Shown here: piece by piece, positions 8,950-19,503 of the stretch
How positions within the stretch are numbered: position 1 is the stretch's first letter
Layout of the letters: every line of letters begins with the position of its first letter
Assembly: GCF_003144315.1 (NCBI RefSeq)
Contig: NZ_MPDK01000003.1
Span: 1 to 64,000 of the forward strand
Length of the DNA stretch: 64,000 nt
Direction: 5' to 3'
DNA from: Sulfoacidibacillus thermotolerans
GTDB taxonomy: Bacteria; Bacillota; Bacilli; Alicyclobacillales; SLC66
Made by a program: the position numbers and the translations under genes
The notes under the pieces: model-generated
What the model was told of the DNA's origin: nothing
The model's database searches: none
Seen by the model: only the letters and a program-made list of their open reading frames with translations

Positions 8950-11900
8950 TTGCGGGAAATTGTACGATATTTCTCTACTATTGATGATATGGTTCAACTG
9001 CGAGAGCGGTTGAAGAAATCAGGCGCGCAACAAATTGTTGCGGGCCTTGCAGGGTCGGCGCGTCATTTGCTGTATGCGTCACTGGCAATGGCAGAAGATC
9101 CAATGGTCATTGTCACGCATTCTATGCAAACCGCCGAGGCGATCGTTACGGAATTGAGTGAGTGGCTAGGTGACTGGCCGATTTATCTATTTCCAGAGCG
9201 GGAATTGTCACACAGTGACCTGATTGCCTATAGTCCTGAACTTGCGGCGTTGCGAATGGAGGCACTTGTCGCTTTGCATCAAGGGCAGGCGAAGGTGGTT
9301 GTCACGACGATTCGCGGGCTGCGACAGTCGACCTTGCCTAAAGTAGCGCTTGCAAAACATGCACTTTCACTTGCGCGGGGGCAAGAATTTCCGCTGCAAG
9401 AAGTGGTTCGGAATTTAGGTACACTTGGTTATGAGCGGGCAGAGCTAGTAGATGCGCGAGGTCAATTCAGTGTTCGTGGGGGCATTGTCGATGTGTACCC
9501 GCTCTTTGGCTCAGCCTTGCGTTTTGAGTGGTTTGATGAGGAGATTGACTCGATTCGTTTATTTGATGTGGAGACGCAGCGTTCGAGCGATCAGATTGCA
9601 CAGACTACAATATGGCCGGCGCGCGAGATGATCGCAGACCATGAACAAATGGTACTCGTGGCAGATCGAGTGGAAGAGGAATTACATCGTCATTTATCTA
9701 AACTTCAGTCTCCTGACGTCGCGGAAAACTTACGCCGTCATGTGGGGAATGACATTTTGCGCTTGCGTGAAGGGATTCACTTTCCGGGCCTTGTGCGCTA
9801 TGTCAACCGTTTTTACCAGGATCATTATGTTTTTCAGGATTATATCGCGCACAATGCTCTGCTGGTTTATGATGAACCATCGCGGTTGCGCGAGACAATG
9901 GAGCGAGTGGCGCGCGAAGAAGCAGAATGGACGACCGCTGCACTTGAGCACGGAGAGATTTTGCCAGGGATGGTCGACGCTGTCCACGTAGAATCGATCT
10001 TTCATACAAATGCGCAGCGTCAGCTATTTGTCAATCTCTTTCCACGCCAAGTGGCAGGAGTCTCAGGAGCGCAGATCGCTAATTTTACAATGCGGACGAT
10101 GCAACCTTTTCATGGTCAGCTTCCAATGTTAAAGACTGAACTGAATCGTTTTCAAAAAACACATCAGCATATTGTTTTTCTCGCTGCCAATGAGGAGCGC
10201 GCGGATCGTTTACTGCGTGTATTAGAAGATTTTTCAATTGAAGTAGAGCGTCGCAGTCAATTTGACCCAATGGCGGAACGACCTATGCTTATTCTTGGAA
10301 GCTTATCGAGCGGCTTTGAATTACCGATGGCTCACCTGGTTGTGATCACTGAAAATGAGGTGTTTGTGAATCGCAAGAGAGCGCGTAAAATCCGTTCGGA
10401 TGCTTCTGAAGCGGCGCGCATTAAGAGCTATCAAGATTTACATGTTGGTGATTATGTTGTTCATGTGAGTCACGGAATTGGAAAGTACATGGGGATCGAA
10501 ACACTCGAAATCGGTGGGGTGCATCGCGATTATCTTCATTTGCGCTATGCAGGCAACGATAAGTTATATGTGCCGGTAGATCAGATCCACTTGATTCAAA
10601 AATATTTAGGCAGTGAAGAGAAAGAGCCTCGTGTCCATCACCTAGGCGGATCTGATTGGGTGCGTACCAAAAATAAAGTACAAAAGTCAGTACGCGATAT
10701 CGCGGAAGATTTGATTAAGTTATATGCAAAGAGAGAATCGACGCCAGGACATGCGTTTAAGCCAGATACGGAATGGCAACGTGACTTTGAGTCGATGTTC
10801 GCCTATGAGGAGACGCCAGATCAGTTGCGCGCAATTCAAGAAATTAAGCGTGATATGGAGCGATCGCGACCTATGGATCGCTTGTTGTGTGGGGATGTCG
10901 GATACGGAAAGACTGAGGTGGCAATTCGCGCTGCGTCGAAAGCGGTGTTTGATGGGAAACAGGTGGCTGTACTTGTGCCAACGACGATTTTGGCACAACA
11001 ACATTTTGAAACGTTTCGCGAGCGATTTGCAGGGTTTCCAGTTACGATTGAGGTGCTAAGTCGCTTTCGCTCAAAAGCAGAGAGCGCTAAAATAGTCGAA
11101 GGACTTGCCAATGGGACGATTGATATTGTGATTGGCACTCATCGACTATTGCAAAAAAACATTAAGTTTAAAGATCTCGGATTGTTAGTGGTTGATGAAG
11201 AACAGCGTTTTGGCGTTACACATAAAGAAAAACTCAAACAATTGCGCGCGAATGTCGACTGCTTAACTTTGACTGCAACACCTATTCCGCGCACACTTCA
11301 TATGTCGATGGTGGGCGTACGGGATCTGTCTGTCATCGAAACGCCACCTGAGAATCGTTTCCCCGTTCAGACGTATGTGGTAGAGTATAGTGATGGACTC
11401 CTGCGCGAGGCGATTGAACGAGAACTCGGGCGGGGAGGTCAGGTCTATGTTCTTTATAATCAAGTGAACAACATCCAAGCGATTGCTGATCGCGTGGTTC
11501 GCTTAGTACCTGAAGCACGAGTTGCGATTGGGCATGGACAAATGCCGGAAGATGAACTCGAGCGGGTCATGCTCGATTTTCTGCAAGGTGAAACGGATGT
11601 TCTCGTTTCTACGACGATCATTGAGACAGGGCTTGATATTCCCAATGTCAATACGTTGATTGTATTTCACGCGGATCGCATGGGGTTGTCGCAGTTATAT
11701 CAGTTGCGAGGACGGGTAGGGCGATCCAATCGCATTGCGTATGCGTATTTCACCTATCAACCTGATAAAGCGCTGTCCGAGGTTGCAGAAAAGCGACTTC
11801 AGGCAATTAAGGAATTCACTGAGCTTGGGAGTGGATTTAAAATTGCCATGCGCGATCTTGCCATCCGCGGGGCGGGGAATATACTTGGCGCAGAGCAGCA

Positions 11901-12480
11901 TGGTCATATTGGGTCTGTTGGCTTTGATATGTATACGGAAATGTTGGCGCAGGCTGTCCGCGAATTGCGTGGAGAGAAGGTCGAAGAAAAGGTTGATCCT
12001 ACAGTAGAAATTACAGTGGATGCATTTTTGCCTGATACTTACGTACCTGAACCGGCTCAGAAAGTGGAATTGTATAAAAAATTTGTTGCCTGTCGTACAC
12101 CTGAGGAAGTCGATGATCTGCGGGAAGAAATTGAAGATCGCTATGGGTCCTTACCGCTTCAAGTAGAGAATCTGGTTGCAGTCGCTCGAATTCGTGCGTA
12201 TGCAATTCGCTATGAACTCGTTTCAATCGTGAAAAAAGGAACCGATGTCCATATTTCTTTGTCTGCCAATGCTCCTCGTGGTTTGACTGGAGCAGCGGTA
12301 TATGAGCTCATTCAACTGTATCCAAAGCGCATGGGGATGCAATCAAATGATGGTCTCTACATTTTAGTCGTTGAAGGGCGTGGCATTAGCGATCAGGATT
12401 TACTGCAGATGATTTTGCGCATTTTAGAACAAATTGGGAAGTTGTTGAATAAACAGGAGGAATTACAAAATGTACAGTAA
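8950..12480 (+). CDS. mfd: Transcription-repair coupling factor
   Basis: Mfd is an ATP-dependent translocase that removes RNA polymerase stalled at DNA damage and recruits UvrA. At 1176 aa it is full length. It shows the UvrB-like N-terminal module, an RNA-polymerase-interacting domain near [17 protein letters not shown], and helicase motifs [22 protein letters not shown] and TATPIPRTL. The C-terminal TRCF domain is also present. The start is TTG 8950 behind GGGGTGAGG. The 3' end overlaps the following lipoprotein gene by 11 bases, suggesting translational coupling that is not seen in B. subtilis. Confidence 0.97.
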   Translation: MREIVRYFSTIDDMVQLRERLKKSGAQQIVAGLAGSARHLLYASLAMAEDPMVIVTHSMQTAEAIVTELSEWLGDWPIYLFPERELSHSDLIAYSPELAALRMEALVALHQGQAKVVVTTIRGLRQSTLPKVALAKHALSLARGQEFPLQEVVRNLGTLGYERAELVDARGQFSVRGGIVDVYPLFGSALRFEWFDEEIDSIRLFDVETQRSSDQIAQTTIWPAREMIADHEQMVLVADRVEEELHRHLSKLQSPDVAENLRRHVGNDILRLREGIHFPGLVRYVNRFYQDHYVFQDYIAHNALLVYDEPSRLRETMERVAREEAEWTTAALEHGEILPGMVDAVHVESIFHTNAQRQLFVNLFPRQVAGVSGAQIANFTMRTMQPFHGQLPMLKTELNRFQKTHQHIVFLAANEERADRLLRVLEDFSIEVERRSQFDPMAERPMLILGSLSSGFELPMAHLVVITENEVFVNRKRARKIRSDASEAARIKSYQDLHVGDYVVHVSHGIGKYMGIETLEIGGVHRDYLHLRYAGNDKLYVPVDQIHLIQKYLGSEEKEPRVHHLGGSDWVRTKNKVQKSVRDIAEDLIKLYAKRESTPGHAFKPDTEWQRDFESMFAYEETPDQLRAIQEIKRDMERSRPMDRLLCGDVGYGKTEVAIRAASKAVFDGKQVAVLVPTTILAQQHFETFRERFAGFPVTIEVLSRFRSKAESAKIVEGLANGTIDIVIGTHRLLQKNIKFKDLGLLVVDEEQRFGVTHKEKLKQLRANVDCLTLTATPIPRTLHMSMVGVRDLSVIETPPENRFPVQTYVVEYSDGLLREAIERELGRGGQVYVLYNQVNNIQAIADRVVRLVPEARVAIGHGQMPEDELERVMLDFLQGETDVLVSTTIIETGLDIPNVNTLIVFHADRMGLSQLYQLRGRVGRSNRIAYAYFTYQPDKALSEVAEKRLQAIKEFTELGSGFKIAMRDLAIRGAGNILGAEQHGHIGSVGFDMYTEMLAQAVRELRGEKVEEKVDPTVEITVDAFLPDTYVPEPAQKVELYKKFVACRTPEEVDDLREEIEDRYGSLPLQVENLVAVARIRAYAIRYELVSIVKKGTDVHISLSANAPRGLTGAAVYELIQLYPKRMGMQSNDGLYILVVEGRGISDQDLLQMILRILEQIGKLLNKQEELQNVQ

Positions 12481-13414
12481 GAAAAACTCACGCGTTAAAC
12501 GCGTGTTGCTTGCCTTTACTTCTGCAGCATTTGTCGTAACACTGGCTGGGTGCGGGACACAAACATCTGGAGCAGCGCCTAGCGGTTCGACTGTTGTTGC
12601 CACATACAATGGGGGGACGGTTACGGCTTCCCAATTGGACAAGCAAGTGAAAATTGAGGAATTGACAAATCCGAAATTAAGTATTACAAATGCGATCAAA
12701 ACGCAAATTGTACAACAGTACGTGCTCTATTTTCGGTTGCTTGCACAAAAAGAAAAGCAAGCTGGCGTGAGCGTGCCACAAAGTCAAGTTGCACAGCAGT
12801 TATTAGCTGCCAAACAGTATTGGATTCAGTCGCAATACGGTGGATCGGCATCGGCATTTGATTCAAAAATGCAGCAATTGAATTTGACGGATGCAGATCT
12901 GGCGGAATTTATTAAGGCTGGACTCCTATTGGACAAGTATGCTGGAACACTTGTGAAAACAGTTCCGCTTTCTGAGCAACAGCAATACTACAATCAAAAT
13001 CTCGAACAATTCACGACGGTGACCGTTCGTCACATTCTGGTAAAATCATTGCCGCTCGCACAAAAGATTGCGACGGAATTGCGAAATGGTGGCAGTTGGG
13101 ATAAATTGGCTAAGGAATACTCGATCGATCCAGGATCGAAAAATGATGGGGGGCTCTACCAAAATCAGAGTCCGGCAAACTGGGTACCCTCCTTTGCTAA
13201 GCATGCAATGACGCAGCCGATCGGTGTGATTGGTGACCCGTTTAAATCGCGGTTTGGCTATCATGTGATGGAAGTGATCTCGCGAAAGACGGAACCGTTT
13301 AGTCAAGTGCAAGCTTCGATTTTACAGCAGTTAACCACTCAACAAGAGCAAAAATTACTGCCACCGCTTTTAACCGAGTTACAAAGCAAAGCAAATATCA
13401 AGGTCAACTTATAA
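12470..13414 (+). CDS. PrsA/SurA-like peptidyl-prolyl isomerase lipoprotein
   Basis: This is a probable extracytoplasmic foldase anchored to the membrane. A lipoprotein signal (KRVLLAFTSAAFVVTLAGC) ends in the lipobox LAGC, with the lipidated Cys near residue 28. A SurA-like N-terminal chaperone region follows, and then a parvulin domain (VRHILVKS, then GGLYQNQ and FGYHVMEV) at about residues 190-270. AACAGGAGGAATTAC precedes the ATG, and the gene overlaps mfd by 11 bases. In B. subtilis a related gene (yacD) lies near cysK instead. The parvulin fold is clear; substrate proteins are unknown. Confidence 0.9.
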   Translation: MYSKKNSRVKRVLLAFTSAAFVVTLAGCGTQTSGAAPSGSTVVATYNGGTVTASQLDKQVKIEELTNPKLSITNAIKTQIVQQYVLYFRLLAQKEKQAGVSVPQSQVAQQLLAAKQYWIQSQYGGSASAFDSKMQQLNLTDADLAEFIKAGLLLDKYAGTLVKTVPLSEQQQYYNQNLEQFTTVTVRHILVKSLPLAQKIATELRNGGSWDKLAKEYSIDPGSKNDGGLYQNQSPANWVPSFAKHAMTQPIGVIGDPFKSRFGYHVMEVISRKTEPFSQVQASILQQLTTQQEQKLLPPLLTELQSKANIKVNL

Positions 13415-13436
13415 ATAACTCGCTGTATGTACTTGA

Positions 13437-13475
13437 AATGGGACTCTGCCCAAGGAAGTTGCAGAGTCCCATTTT
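13437..13475 (+). terminator. Terminator after the foldase gene
   Basis: AATGGGACTCTGC and GCAGAGTCCCATT form a perfect 13-bp stem with an 11-base loop, followed by TTTT. Confidence 0.9.
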
Positions 13476-13578
13476 CCATTAAATAACGGCGATTTGTTTG
13501 GTAAATATCCACCGAATCGGACAAGATAAGGTCAGGCGTCAGAAGTAACCGTCTTAACAGAAAGTGAGGCGTGTCAAT

Positions 13579-14121
13579 GTGAAGGCCACGGGTATTGTGA
13601 GGAGGATTGACGACTTAGGAAGAGTTGTCATCCCAAAAGAAATTCGCAGGACGTTGCGGATTCGTGAGGGAGATCCATTAGAAATCTTTGTGGATCGAGA
13701 TGGGGAAGTGATTTTAAAGAAATATTCACCCATCGGCGAATTGGGCGAATTTGCTAAAGAATATGCGGAATCGCTCAATGAAACGCTTGGACATATCACC
13801 ATTATTACCGATCGCGATACAATTATCGCGACAGCAGGTCCCTCGAAGAAAGAGTATCTAGAAAAACCTGTGGGTCCTGATCTGGAAAAAGTCATGGAGG
13901 ATCGCAAGACGAGCGTGTCTACCACTTCTGGTGATATTCAAATTGTAAGGGATAAGTGGGAGCATGTCGGTTCTCGAGTTATTGTCCCCATTATTTATAA
14001 TGGCGATCCTATTGGCAGCATTGCATTGGTTGCCCGCGATGAAAACACAAAAATGGGCGAACTGGAACTCAAATTGGCCGAGACGGCAGCAGGATTCCTT
14101 TCAAAGCAAATGGATCAATAA
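13579..14121 (+). CDS. spoVT: Stage V sporulation transcription regulator SpoVT
   Basis: SpoVT tunes SigG-dependent genes in the forespore. The N-terminal AbrB-like DNA-binding domain KATGIVRRIDDLGRVVIPKE is followed by LRIREGDPLEIF and a C-terminal GAF-like domain (about residues 55-180). The 180-aa length matches B. subtilis. I chose GTG 13579, which is preceded by AAAGTGAGG and starts the conserved MKATG-type N-terminus, over GTG 13564. It is monocistronic, between two terminators. A SigG promoter is expected, but I could not identify one securely. Confidence 0.95.
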   Translation: MKATGIVRRIDDLGRVVIPKEIRRTLRIREGDPLEIFVDRDGEVILKKYSPIGELGEFAKEYAESLNETLGHITIITDRDTIIATAGPSKKEYLEKPVGPDLEKVMEDRKTSVSTTSGDIQIVRDKWEHVGSRVIVPIIYNGDPIGSIALVARDENTKMGELELKLAETAAGFLSKQMDQ

Positions 14122-14145
14122 TCGGGTACATTAGGACTCATAGAT

Positions 14146-14177
14146 AAGGGGCGCAATTTCTGTGCCCCTTGTTTGTT
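14146..14177 (+). terminator. Terminator after spoVT
   Basis: AAGGGGCGCA and TGTGCCCCTT form a 10-bp stem with one G-T pair and a 5-base loop, followed by the T-rich GTTTGTT. Confidence 0.8.
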
Positions 14178-14255
14178 ACTTTAAAACTCGTATAAGTCTC
14201 GTCCTGTCCCCGTATAATCGTCATATATCGGCACTTGGACAGGGGCGGATTTTTT

Positions 14256-15893
14256 GTGTCTTCAAGTAAAACGTTCTTGCGTGGAGCACTTGTATTAGGT
14301 ATTGCTGCGATGATCTCTAAACTACTTGGATCCGTGTATACGGTGCTTTTGCAAAATGTAATTGGAGATCGCGGAATGGGTCTCTATCAAATGGCGTACC
14401 CCATTTATGCCACTTTGCTGATCGTGTCCACAGCAGGATTCCCAGTGGCGGTTTCAAAATACGTAAGTGAGTTTACTGCTCTTGGTGACTTGTCTTCTGC
14501 AAAAAAGATTTATCGCGTATCTTTTTCTGTGTTGGCGGTAGTCGGATTTTTATGTGCGGCTGGACTTTATGCGTCTGCGGGATTTTTCGCGCGGATATCA
14601 GGCGATCCTAAGGCTGTTTATGCGATTCAAGCAATCGCGCCCGCGCTCTTTATCGTTCCTGCGATGAGTACTATGCGTGGCTATTTTCAAGGATGGCAGA
14701 TGATGAATCCGACCGCTGTCTCTCAAGTGGTAGAACAGTTGGTGCGTGTAGCGACTATCCTCATCGGAGCGTATGTTGTCTTGCACTATGGCTTTGGCGA
14801 TGCTGTGGCCGCCGCTGCCGCCGCTTTTGGGGCTGCGAGTGGTGGGGTGGCTGGTTTTTTTGTGATGGTGTACTATTTTTGGCGGTATCGAAATTTAGGG
14901 GAAGGAAAAAATGCATCAGTCTCTTTTCCCTCCTCACAGACACATACGCGGTTAGGAACTTTACAGATATTGCGTCGGCTTCTCTATTATGCGATTCCTG
15001 TGAGTTTAGGAGCTTTAGTCATTCCCCTAACGAGTAATGTAGATGCGTTAACAGTGACGAATTTACTCAAGGAACATGGCGTGTCTCAGGTGGCGGCGAC
15101 TCGTGATTTTGGTTTACTAGCAGGTCGCGCTTTCAAACTCATGATGTTGCCAGCTGCTCTGGCTAGCTCAATTGGGACGGCGCTGATGCCATCGGTTTCA
15201 CAGGCGAACGCCTTACAGCAAGCCAATGACACTTCGACGCGTATTCTACTTGGCATGCGTGTGGCGATTCTCTTTTCCTTACCCGCTGCCGCTGGTTTGT
15301 TCATTCTCGGAAAGCCGATCGATATTGCTCTATTTCGCGATGCAGCTGGGTATCATACCATTCAAATTCTTGGTGCTGCGACTTTTTTTAGTAGTATACA
15401 AATTGCTATGGCAGCAAGTTTACAAGGTCTTGGTGCCGTGTATATTCCCTTGCGGAGCTTATTGATTGGCACGCTCTTAAAAATTGCATTAAACTTTGTT
15501 TTAGTTCCGCGGTTTGGCATAGACGGAGCAGCGATGGCAACTACGGTGAGTTATACTGTAGCTGCTGGCATGAACTTTATGAGTTTGCGCAGACGCATCG
15601 GCCACTCGCTTGCTCTGCGTAAAATTCTTTGGAAACCAGCAGTGGCTACGTTTGTGATGGGGGCGTTTACATACGCTTCTTATCGGCAGTGGCAGCAACT
15701 TGCTCTTCACTTGCCGCCGCGCATTGATGCTTTCTTTGCAATGGCAATTGGTGTAGGCGTAGGGATAGGCGTATATGGAATGATGCTTGTGGTAGTAGGC
15801 TCTGTAACCGCTGCGGAATTGAGCGCTATGCCAAAAATCGGGATTCCACTTGTCCGTATTTTTCGCCGTTTTCGATTGCTGACTGAAGAGTAA
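14256..15893 (+). CDS. SpoVB/YabM-type polysaccharide biosynthesis (MOP) flippase
   Basis: This is an integral membrane protein of the MOP flippase superfamily, which includes lipid II flippases MurJ, SpoVB and YtgP. It has 545 aa and about 14 hydrophobic segments, beginning with FLRGALVLGIAAMISKLLGS. The position between spoVT and the mazG-type gene matches yabM of B. subtilis. GTG 14256 is chosen because AGGGGCGG lies 7 bases upstream; TTG 14235 would precede that site. A TATAAT at 14212-14217 may be a -10 box, without a clear -35. The exact lipid substrate cannot be read from sequence. Confidence 0.9.
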   Translation: MSSSKTFLRGALVLGIAAMISKLLGSVYTVLLQNVIGDRGMGLYQMAYPIYATLLIVSTAGFPVAVSKYVSEFTALGDLSSAKKIYRVSFSVLAVVGFLCAAGLYASAGFFARISGDPKAVYAIQAIAPALFIVPAMSTMRGYFQGWQMMNPTAVSQVVEQLVRVATILIGAYVVLHYGFGDAVAAAAAAFGAASGGVAGFFVMVYYFWRYRNLGEGKNASVSFPSSQTHTRLGTLQILRRLLYYAIPVSLGALVIPLTSNVDALTVTNLLKEHGVSQVAATRDFGLLAGRAFKLMMLPAALASSIGTALMPSVSQANALQQANDTSTRILLGMRVAILFSLPAAAGLFILGKPIDIALFRDAAGYHTIQILGAATFFSSIQIAMAASLQGLGAVYIPLRSLLIGTLLKIALNFVLVPRFGIDGAAMATTVSYTVAAGMNFMSLRRRIGHSLALRKILWKPAVATFVMGAFTYASYRQWQQLALHLPPRIDAFFAMAIGVGVGIGVYGMMLVVVGSVTAAELSAMPKIGIPLVRIFRRFRLLTEE

Positions 15894-15923
15894 ATCGTGG
15901 AATGAGGAACATGGGGGATTTTC

Positions 15924-17438
15924 ATGGGAGTAATCGAGATTGTGGGGCTAGGGCCGGGTTCAGTAGCAGGTCTCCCCTATGGTACATTGCAGCGGATGCA
16001 GTCAGGCCATCCCGTCTATTTGCGTACAGCGCGTCATCCAGTGGTCTCATTTTTGGATCAGCAGGGAGTTGTCTATGAAGCGCTGGATCGATTTTATGAG
16101 CAGTCAGAAACATTTGCCAAGGTCTATGAGTCGATGGCAGAGTATCTCTTTGCTCAGGCAACGGAAAAAAGTCATCTGATTTACGCAGTGCCTGGTCATC
16201 CTGCGATTGCAGAACGCACAGTGGGTCTTTTGGCGAAGTCGGCAGAGTCGTTAGGACATACCCTTCTTTACGGATCAGGGCATAGTTTTCTGGACGATGT
16301 GTTGTTGCGCCTTGGCATAGATCCGATCGAAGGCCTTCTCTTTATCGATGCGAGTGATGTTACTCCTTCGCGTCTAAATCCGCGAATGCACACGGTCATT
16401 GTACAGATGTACAACCAAGAAAAGGCTGCAGATGTCAAAATCGGTTTATCTGAAGTATACACGGATGAATATCTTGTTACGGTTGTTCGTGCTGTAGGGC
16501 TAGAAGATGAGCGAGTGCTCCAAATTCCGCTCTATGAGCTCGATCGTGTTTCGTTTATTGATCATTTGACAACGGTCTATGTTCCGCCTGTCACGGAGCA
16601 ACCAGAACGATTAGGGGAATGGTCAGTACTTCTAGAAATTGTAGAAAAACTTCGTTCACCAGAAGGTTGTCCTTGGGATATAGAACAAACACACGCGTCA
16701 TTAGTCCCCTATGTCTTGGAAGAAGCGTATGAAGTGGTCGATGCAATTCATAGAGAAGATATGGAGGACTTGGTAGGGGAATTAGGAGACTTGTTGTTAC
16801 AAGTCACTCTCCATAGTCAAATCGGTAGTGAAGAAGGGTATTTTAATGCGCGCGATGTTGTGCGTACGCTCTCAGAAAAGCTGATTCGGCGCCACCCTCA
16901 CGTCTTTGGTGAGAGTACTGCTGCTGATGTGAAAGCGGTCATGGCAAATTGGGAACGAATAAAGCAAGAAGAGAAGGCGCGAGCAGGTGAGGGTGAAAAA
17001 GAAGAAGACCTGTCTATTTTAGCGCGTGTTAAGCGAACACAACCTCCTTTACGAGAGAGTGTCAAGCTGCAACAAAAAGCTGCTGAAGTTGGTTTTGATT
17101 GGCCTGATGTTCAGGGGGCGCTAGATAAAGTTCACGAAGAACTCAATGAGTTACGGCAAACAGAGTCTCCTGCAGAGCAGGAAAATGAGTTAGGGGATCT
17201 ACTTTTTTCCGTCGTAAATGTTGCTAGACACTTAGGGATCGATCCGGAAAAAGCATTGCAATCTGCCAATGCAAAATTTCGCGACAGATTTTATGGCGTT
17301 GAACAGCAATTGCAAGCAAGAAAATGGTCATTTTCTGACGCAACCCTTGATATTCTCGAGGAATTTTGGCAAAATGCGAAAGAAAAGGTGTCGCTGCGGC
17401 AGGAGTTCCCTCATCCCTTCACGAATAGTGACCATTGA
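15924..17438 (+). CDS. mazG: Tetrapyrrole methylase-like / MazG pyrophosphohydrolase fusion (YabN)
   Basis: The N-terminal half (about residues 1-230) is a SAM-dependent tetrapyrrole-methylase-like domain ([29 protein letters not shown]). The C-terminal half is a MazG nucleotide pyrophosphohydrolase with [26 protein letters not shown] and a second MazG repeat ending in [16 protein letters not shown]. MazG enzymes hydrolyse noncanonical NTPs. The 504-aa length is typical of Firmicute YabN fusions. The product of the methylase half is unknown in the family. It is followed 32 bases later by hup. Confidence 0.94.
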   Translation: MGVIEIVGLGPGSVAGLPYGTLQRMQSGHPVYLRTARHPVVSFLDQQGVVYEALDRFYEQSETFAKVYESMAEYLFAQATEKSHLIYAVPGHPAIAERTVGLLAKSAESLGHTLLYGSGHSFLDDVLLRLGIDPIEGLLFIDASDVTPSRLNPRMHTVIVQMYNQEKAADVKIGLSEVYTDEYLVTVVRAVGLEDERVLQIPLYELDRVSFIDHLTTVYVPPVTEQPERLGEWSVLLEIVEKLRSPEGCPWDIEQTHASLVPYVLEEAYEVVDAIHREDMEDLVGELGDLLLQVTLHSQIGSEEGYFNARDVVRTLSEKLIRRHPHVFGESTAADVKAVMANWERIKQEEKARAGEGEKEEDLSILARVKRTQPPLRESVKLQQKAAEVGFDWPDVQGALDKVHEELNELRQTESPAEQENELGDLLFSVVNVARHLGIDPEKALQSANAKFRDRFYGVEQQLQARKWSFSDATLDILEEFWQNAKEKVSLRQEFPHPFTNSDH

Positions 17439-17470
17439 AAATAACGCCTTTGAAAGGGGCATGTGGTTTC

Positions 17471-17743
17471 ATGAACAAGGTTGACCTCATCAATAAGGTC
17501 GTTGACAAAACGCAATTGCGGAAAAAAGATGTGGAAATTGCAATTAACGCCATGTTGGAGTCTATCTCGGAGGCGTTAGCAGAAGGGGACAAAGTACAAT
17601 TGATTGGCTTTGGCACTTTTGAGACGCGCAAACGAGCTGCTCGCAGTGGTCGCAATCCGCAAACGGGTGAAGTGATTTCCATTCCAGAGTCCCTTGTACC
17701 TGCCTTTAAACCAGGGAATAAACTCAAAGACGTGACAAAGTAA
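17471..17743 (+). CDS. hup: HU-type DNA-binding protein
   Basis: HU is a small histone-like protein that bends and compacts DNA. The 90-aa product has the family pattern [28 protein letters not shown], the arm [15 protein letters not shown] and the ending [14 protein letters not shown] 17471 is used, with AAAGGGGC upstream; the reading frame extends to an earlier ATG at 17435, but those residues are not in the family. Insertion of hup between yabN and yabO differs from B. subtilis, though it occurs in other Bacilli. Its stop touches the rqcP start. Confidence 0.96.
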   Translation: MNKVDLINKVVDKTQLRKKDVEIAINAMLESISEALAEGDKVQLIGFGTFETRKRAARSGRNPQTGEVISIPESLVPAFKPGNKLKDVTK

Positions 17744-18049
17744 ATGCGAGTGGATAAGTTTCTTAAGGTCTCGCGGCTCATTAAACGCAGGACCTTAGCT
17801 AAAGAAATATGTGATAGTGGACGTGTAGAAGTCAATGGTCGAGTAGCGAAGGCAGGAACAGAGGTGAATGTGGGCGATACGCTCGTCATCCGTTTTGGGC
17901 AACGCATCTTGACCGTTCGCATCGATCAGATTGTTGAACAAATCCGTAAAGAAAATGTTCTTGAATTGTATACCGTTTTGCAAGATGAAAAGCGCCGATC
18001 TTCACGGGAAGATTCTGACGAAGAGGACGAGGACGATCTAGATGACTAG
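17744..18049 (+). CDS. rqcP: S4-domain RNA-binding protein RqcP (YabO)
   Basis: RqcP (YabO) works with RqcH in ribosome quality control, adding C-terminal alanine tails to stalled nascent chains. The S4 fold is clear (MRVDKFLKVSRLIKRRTLAKEI, VNGRVAKAGTEV, VGDTLVIRFG). The start codon follows the hup stop with no gap. At 101 aa it is longer than the 86-aa B. subtilis protein because of a very acidic C-terminal tail (EDSDEEDEDDLDD). Its 3' end overlaps the upstream open frame of yabP, but not the chosen yabP start. Confidence 0.9.
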   Translation: MRVDKFLKVSRLIKRRTLAKEICDSGRVEVNGRVAKAGTEVNVGDTLVIRFGQRILTVRIDQIVEQIRKENVLELYTVLQDEKRRSSREDSDEEDEDDLDD

Positions 18050-18137
18050 ATCGTCCTTGTTCTATTTAGCGCACAAAAGCCATATGGTGTTGTATCAAGT
18101 GGTACAGGCTTTAACCTTTACGGGAGGTGGCAGCACC

Positions 18138-18434
18138 TTGCCAGACGAACGACAACGAAGAGAATTGGATAAGCATCAGATTTTGGTCATTAATCGCCAA
18201 TACGCAGAAGTCACAGGGGTTCTCAATATCGAATCGTTTGATGTGCGGGAATTTGTCTTGCAAACAACGAGTGGTATGCTGGCGATTCGCGGTGACAACT
18301 TGCACATTAAAGCGCTTAGTCTTGAGAATGGATTAGTGTCCATTGAAGGAGCCATCTTCGATTTTGTTTATTTTGATGAAGGGTTTAGTGCTGCGCACAA
18401 GGCTAAGGGTTTTTTAGGCAAAATCTTTAAATAA
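18138..18434 (+). CDS. yabP: Sporulation protein YabP
   Basis: YabP is a small mother-cell protein expressed under SigE in B. subtilis; its molecular role is unknown, and it occurs with YabQ. The product is 98 aa with the family core EVTGVLNIESFDVREFVLQT, GMLAIRGDNLHIK and GLVSIEGAIFDFVYFDE. TTG 18138 is chosen because GGGAGGTGG lies 7 bases upstream and the length then matches the family (about 100 aa). The open frame extends back to 18042, overlapping rqcP. Confidence 0.9.
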   Translation: MPDERQRRELDKHQILVINRQYAEVTGVLNIESFDVREFVLQTTSGMLAIRGDNLHIKALSLENGLVSIEGAIFDFVYFDEGFSAAHKAKGFLGKIFK

Positions 18435-18446
18435 CCGGGGATGAGT

Positions 18447-19073
18447 ATGGAACTTCAAGCTCAGTACGCCACTGCAATACTCATGAGCGCCGCAGGAGCG
18501 GCGCTTGGCGCAGTCTACGACATCTACCGCACTTGTATCAAAGAATGGCGCTTTCTGCGTATTTACTCAGCGCTCCTCGACTTTTTATTTTGGGTATTTG
18601 CGCTGATTTTTGTATTTACCCTACTGCTTGGCGCAAATGATGGGGATGTGCGGCTTGTGGTTTTTGTTTTACTAACTCTTGGATGGCTGATTTATTATAA
18701 AATTGCACATCCTCTTGTAGTGGCTAGTACACGTCTTGTCGTTCGCGTGGTCTATTCTATCGTGCGATTTATTTACCGCGTATTTGTCGCCGTTGTGGTG
18801 ATGCCCTTTGTCTATCTTTTTAAAATCCTGATTACGCTGCTTCGCTTTTTCGATCAAGGGCTGCGTATTCTTGAAGTGATCATTGTTTGGCCGCTGGGGA
18901 AACTAGGGATGGTACTGAGGCTTAGTTTCCGTGGATTGAAAAAAATTGTGCGGCCATGGTGGAGAAAAGGGAAGGATAAGGCAAGGTCATTGGCGAATAA
19001 ATATAAAAAACTCATCAGTAAATGGCTGCATGGAGCCACGTCGACTGATGAGGATGATGAAGACGAGACATAG
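18447..19073 (+). CDS. yabQ: Spore cortex biosynthesis protein YabQ
   Basis: YabQ is a membrane protein needed for spore cortex formation in B. subtilis. The product is 208 aa, with five or so hydrophobic segments and a basic, then acidic, C-terminal tail. The N-terminal motif QAQYATAILMSAAGAALGAVYDIYR matches the family in part. ATG 18447 has CCGGGG 6 bases upstream; ATG 18441 overlaps that site. It lies 12 bases after yabP and probably shares its transcript. Confidence 0.88.
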   Translation: MELQAQYATAILMSAAGAALGAVYDIYRTCIKEWRFLRIYSALLDFLFWVFALIFVFTLLLGANDGDVRLVVFVLLTLGWLIYYKIAHPLVVASTRLVVRVVYSIVRFIYRVFVAVVVMPFVYLFKILITLLRFFDQGLRILEVIIVWPLGKLGMVLRLSFRGLKKIVRPWWRKGKDKARSLANKYKKLISKWLHGATSTDEDDEDET

Positions 19074-19084
19074 GAGTAGTTGGT

Positions 19085-19423
19085 ATGGAACAAGGCGTTT
19101 CAACGAAAGTTGTGCACATGGAGAAGCAGCGTGTAAGACATAAGTTTCCCTTTAAACTGCGCCATGTGATTGTTCTTGCCTTTGTGGTCTGGGGAGCTTA
19201 TACTTACTTCTTCGTACAACGTCCGCTCTTGCTTCAGGAGGCGGCGATGAAAGCAAAAGTGACACAGCAAGTATACAGCGCCGATCAAGAATCTAAGCGG
19301 CTTACTGCGCAAATTCAGGCGTTGCATTCTTATCAGTACATCGCTCAGCTTGCAGAACGCAAGTATAACTTGATTCAACATGGCGACATTCTCTTTTCAA
19401 CCACTCCGCCTCCGACGAATTGA
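19085..19423 (+). CDS. divIC: Septum formation initiator DivIC
   Basis: DivIC is a bitopic divisome protein that forms a complex with FtsL and DivIB. It has a short basic cytoplasmic N-terminus, one membrane segment (HVIVLAFVVWGAYTYFFV, about residues 27-45) and a predicted coiled coil (AKVTQQVYSADQESKRLTAQ). It ends in the family's YIAQLAERKYNLIQHGDILF region. The length is 112 aa. AGGAG lies upstream; ATG 19118 is an alternative start. Position after yabQ matches B. subtilis. Confidence 0.93.
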   Translation: MEQGVSTKVVHMEKQRVRHKFPFKLRHVIVLAFVVWGAYTYFFVQRPLLLQEAAMKAKVTQQVYSADQESKRLTAQIQALHSYQYIAQLAERKYNLIQHGDILFSTTPPPTN

Positions 19424-19430
19424 GTTCTCC

Positions 19431-19460
19431 TTGACACATTTTTCAACGCTCCGCTATAAT
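19431..19460 (+). promoter_or_regulatory. SigA promoter of yabR
   Basis: TTGACA (19431-19436) and TATAAT (19455-19460) are exact consensus boxes with an 18-base spacer. They lie just after divIC and before the S1-domain gene. Confidence 0.85.
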
Positions 19461-19503
19461 CTGTAATATAGATGTGATGTAAAGAGGGGGCTCTTTCGCT
19501 TTT

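Noticed and set aside
17435-17470. N-terminal extension of HU from ATG 17435
   Set aside because: The 12 extra residues overlap mazG and are not found in HU proteins; ATG 17471 fits the family.
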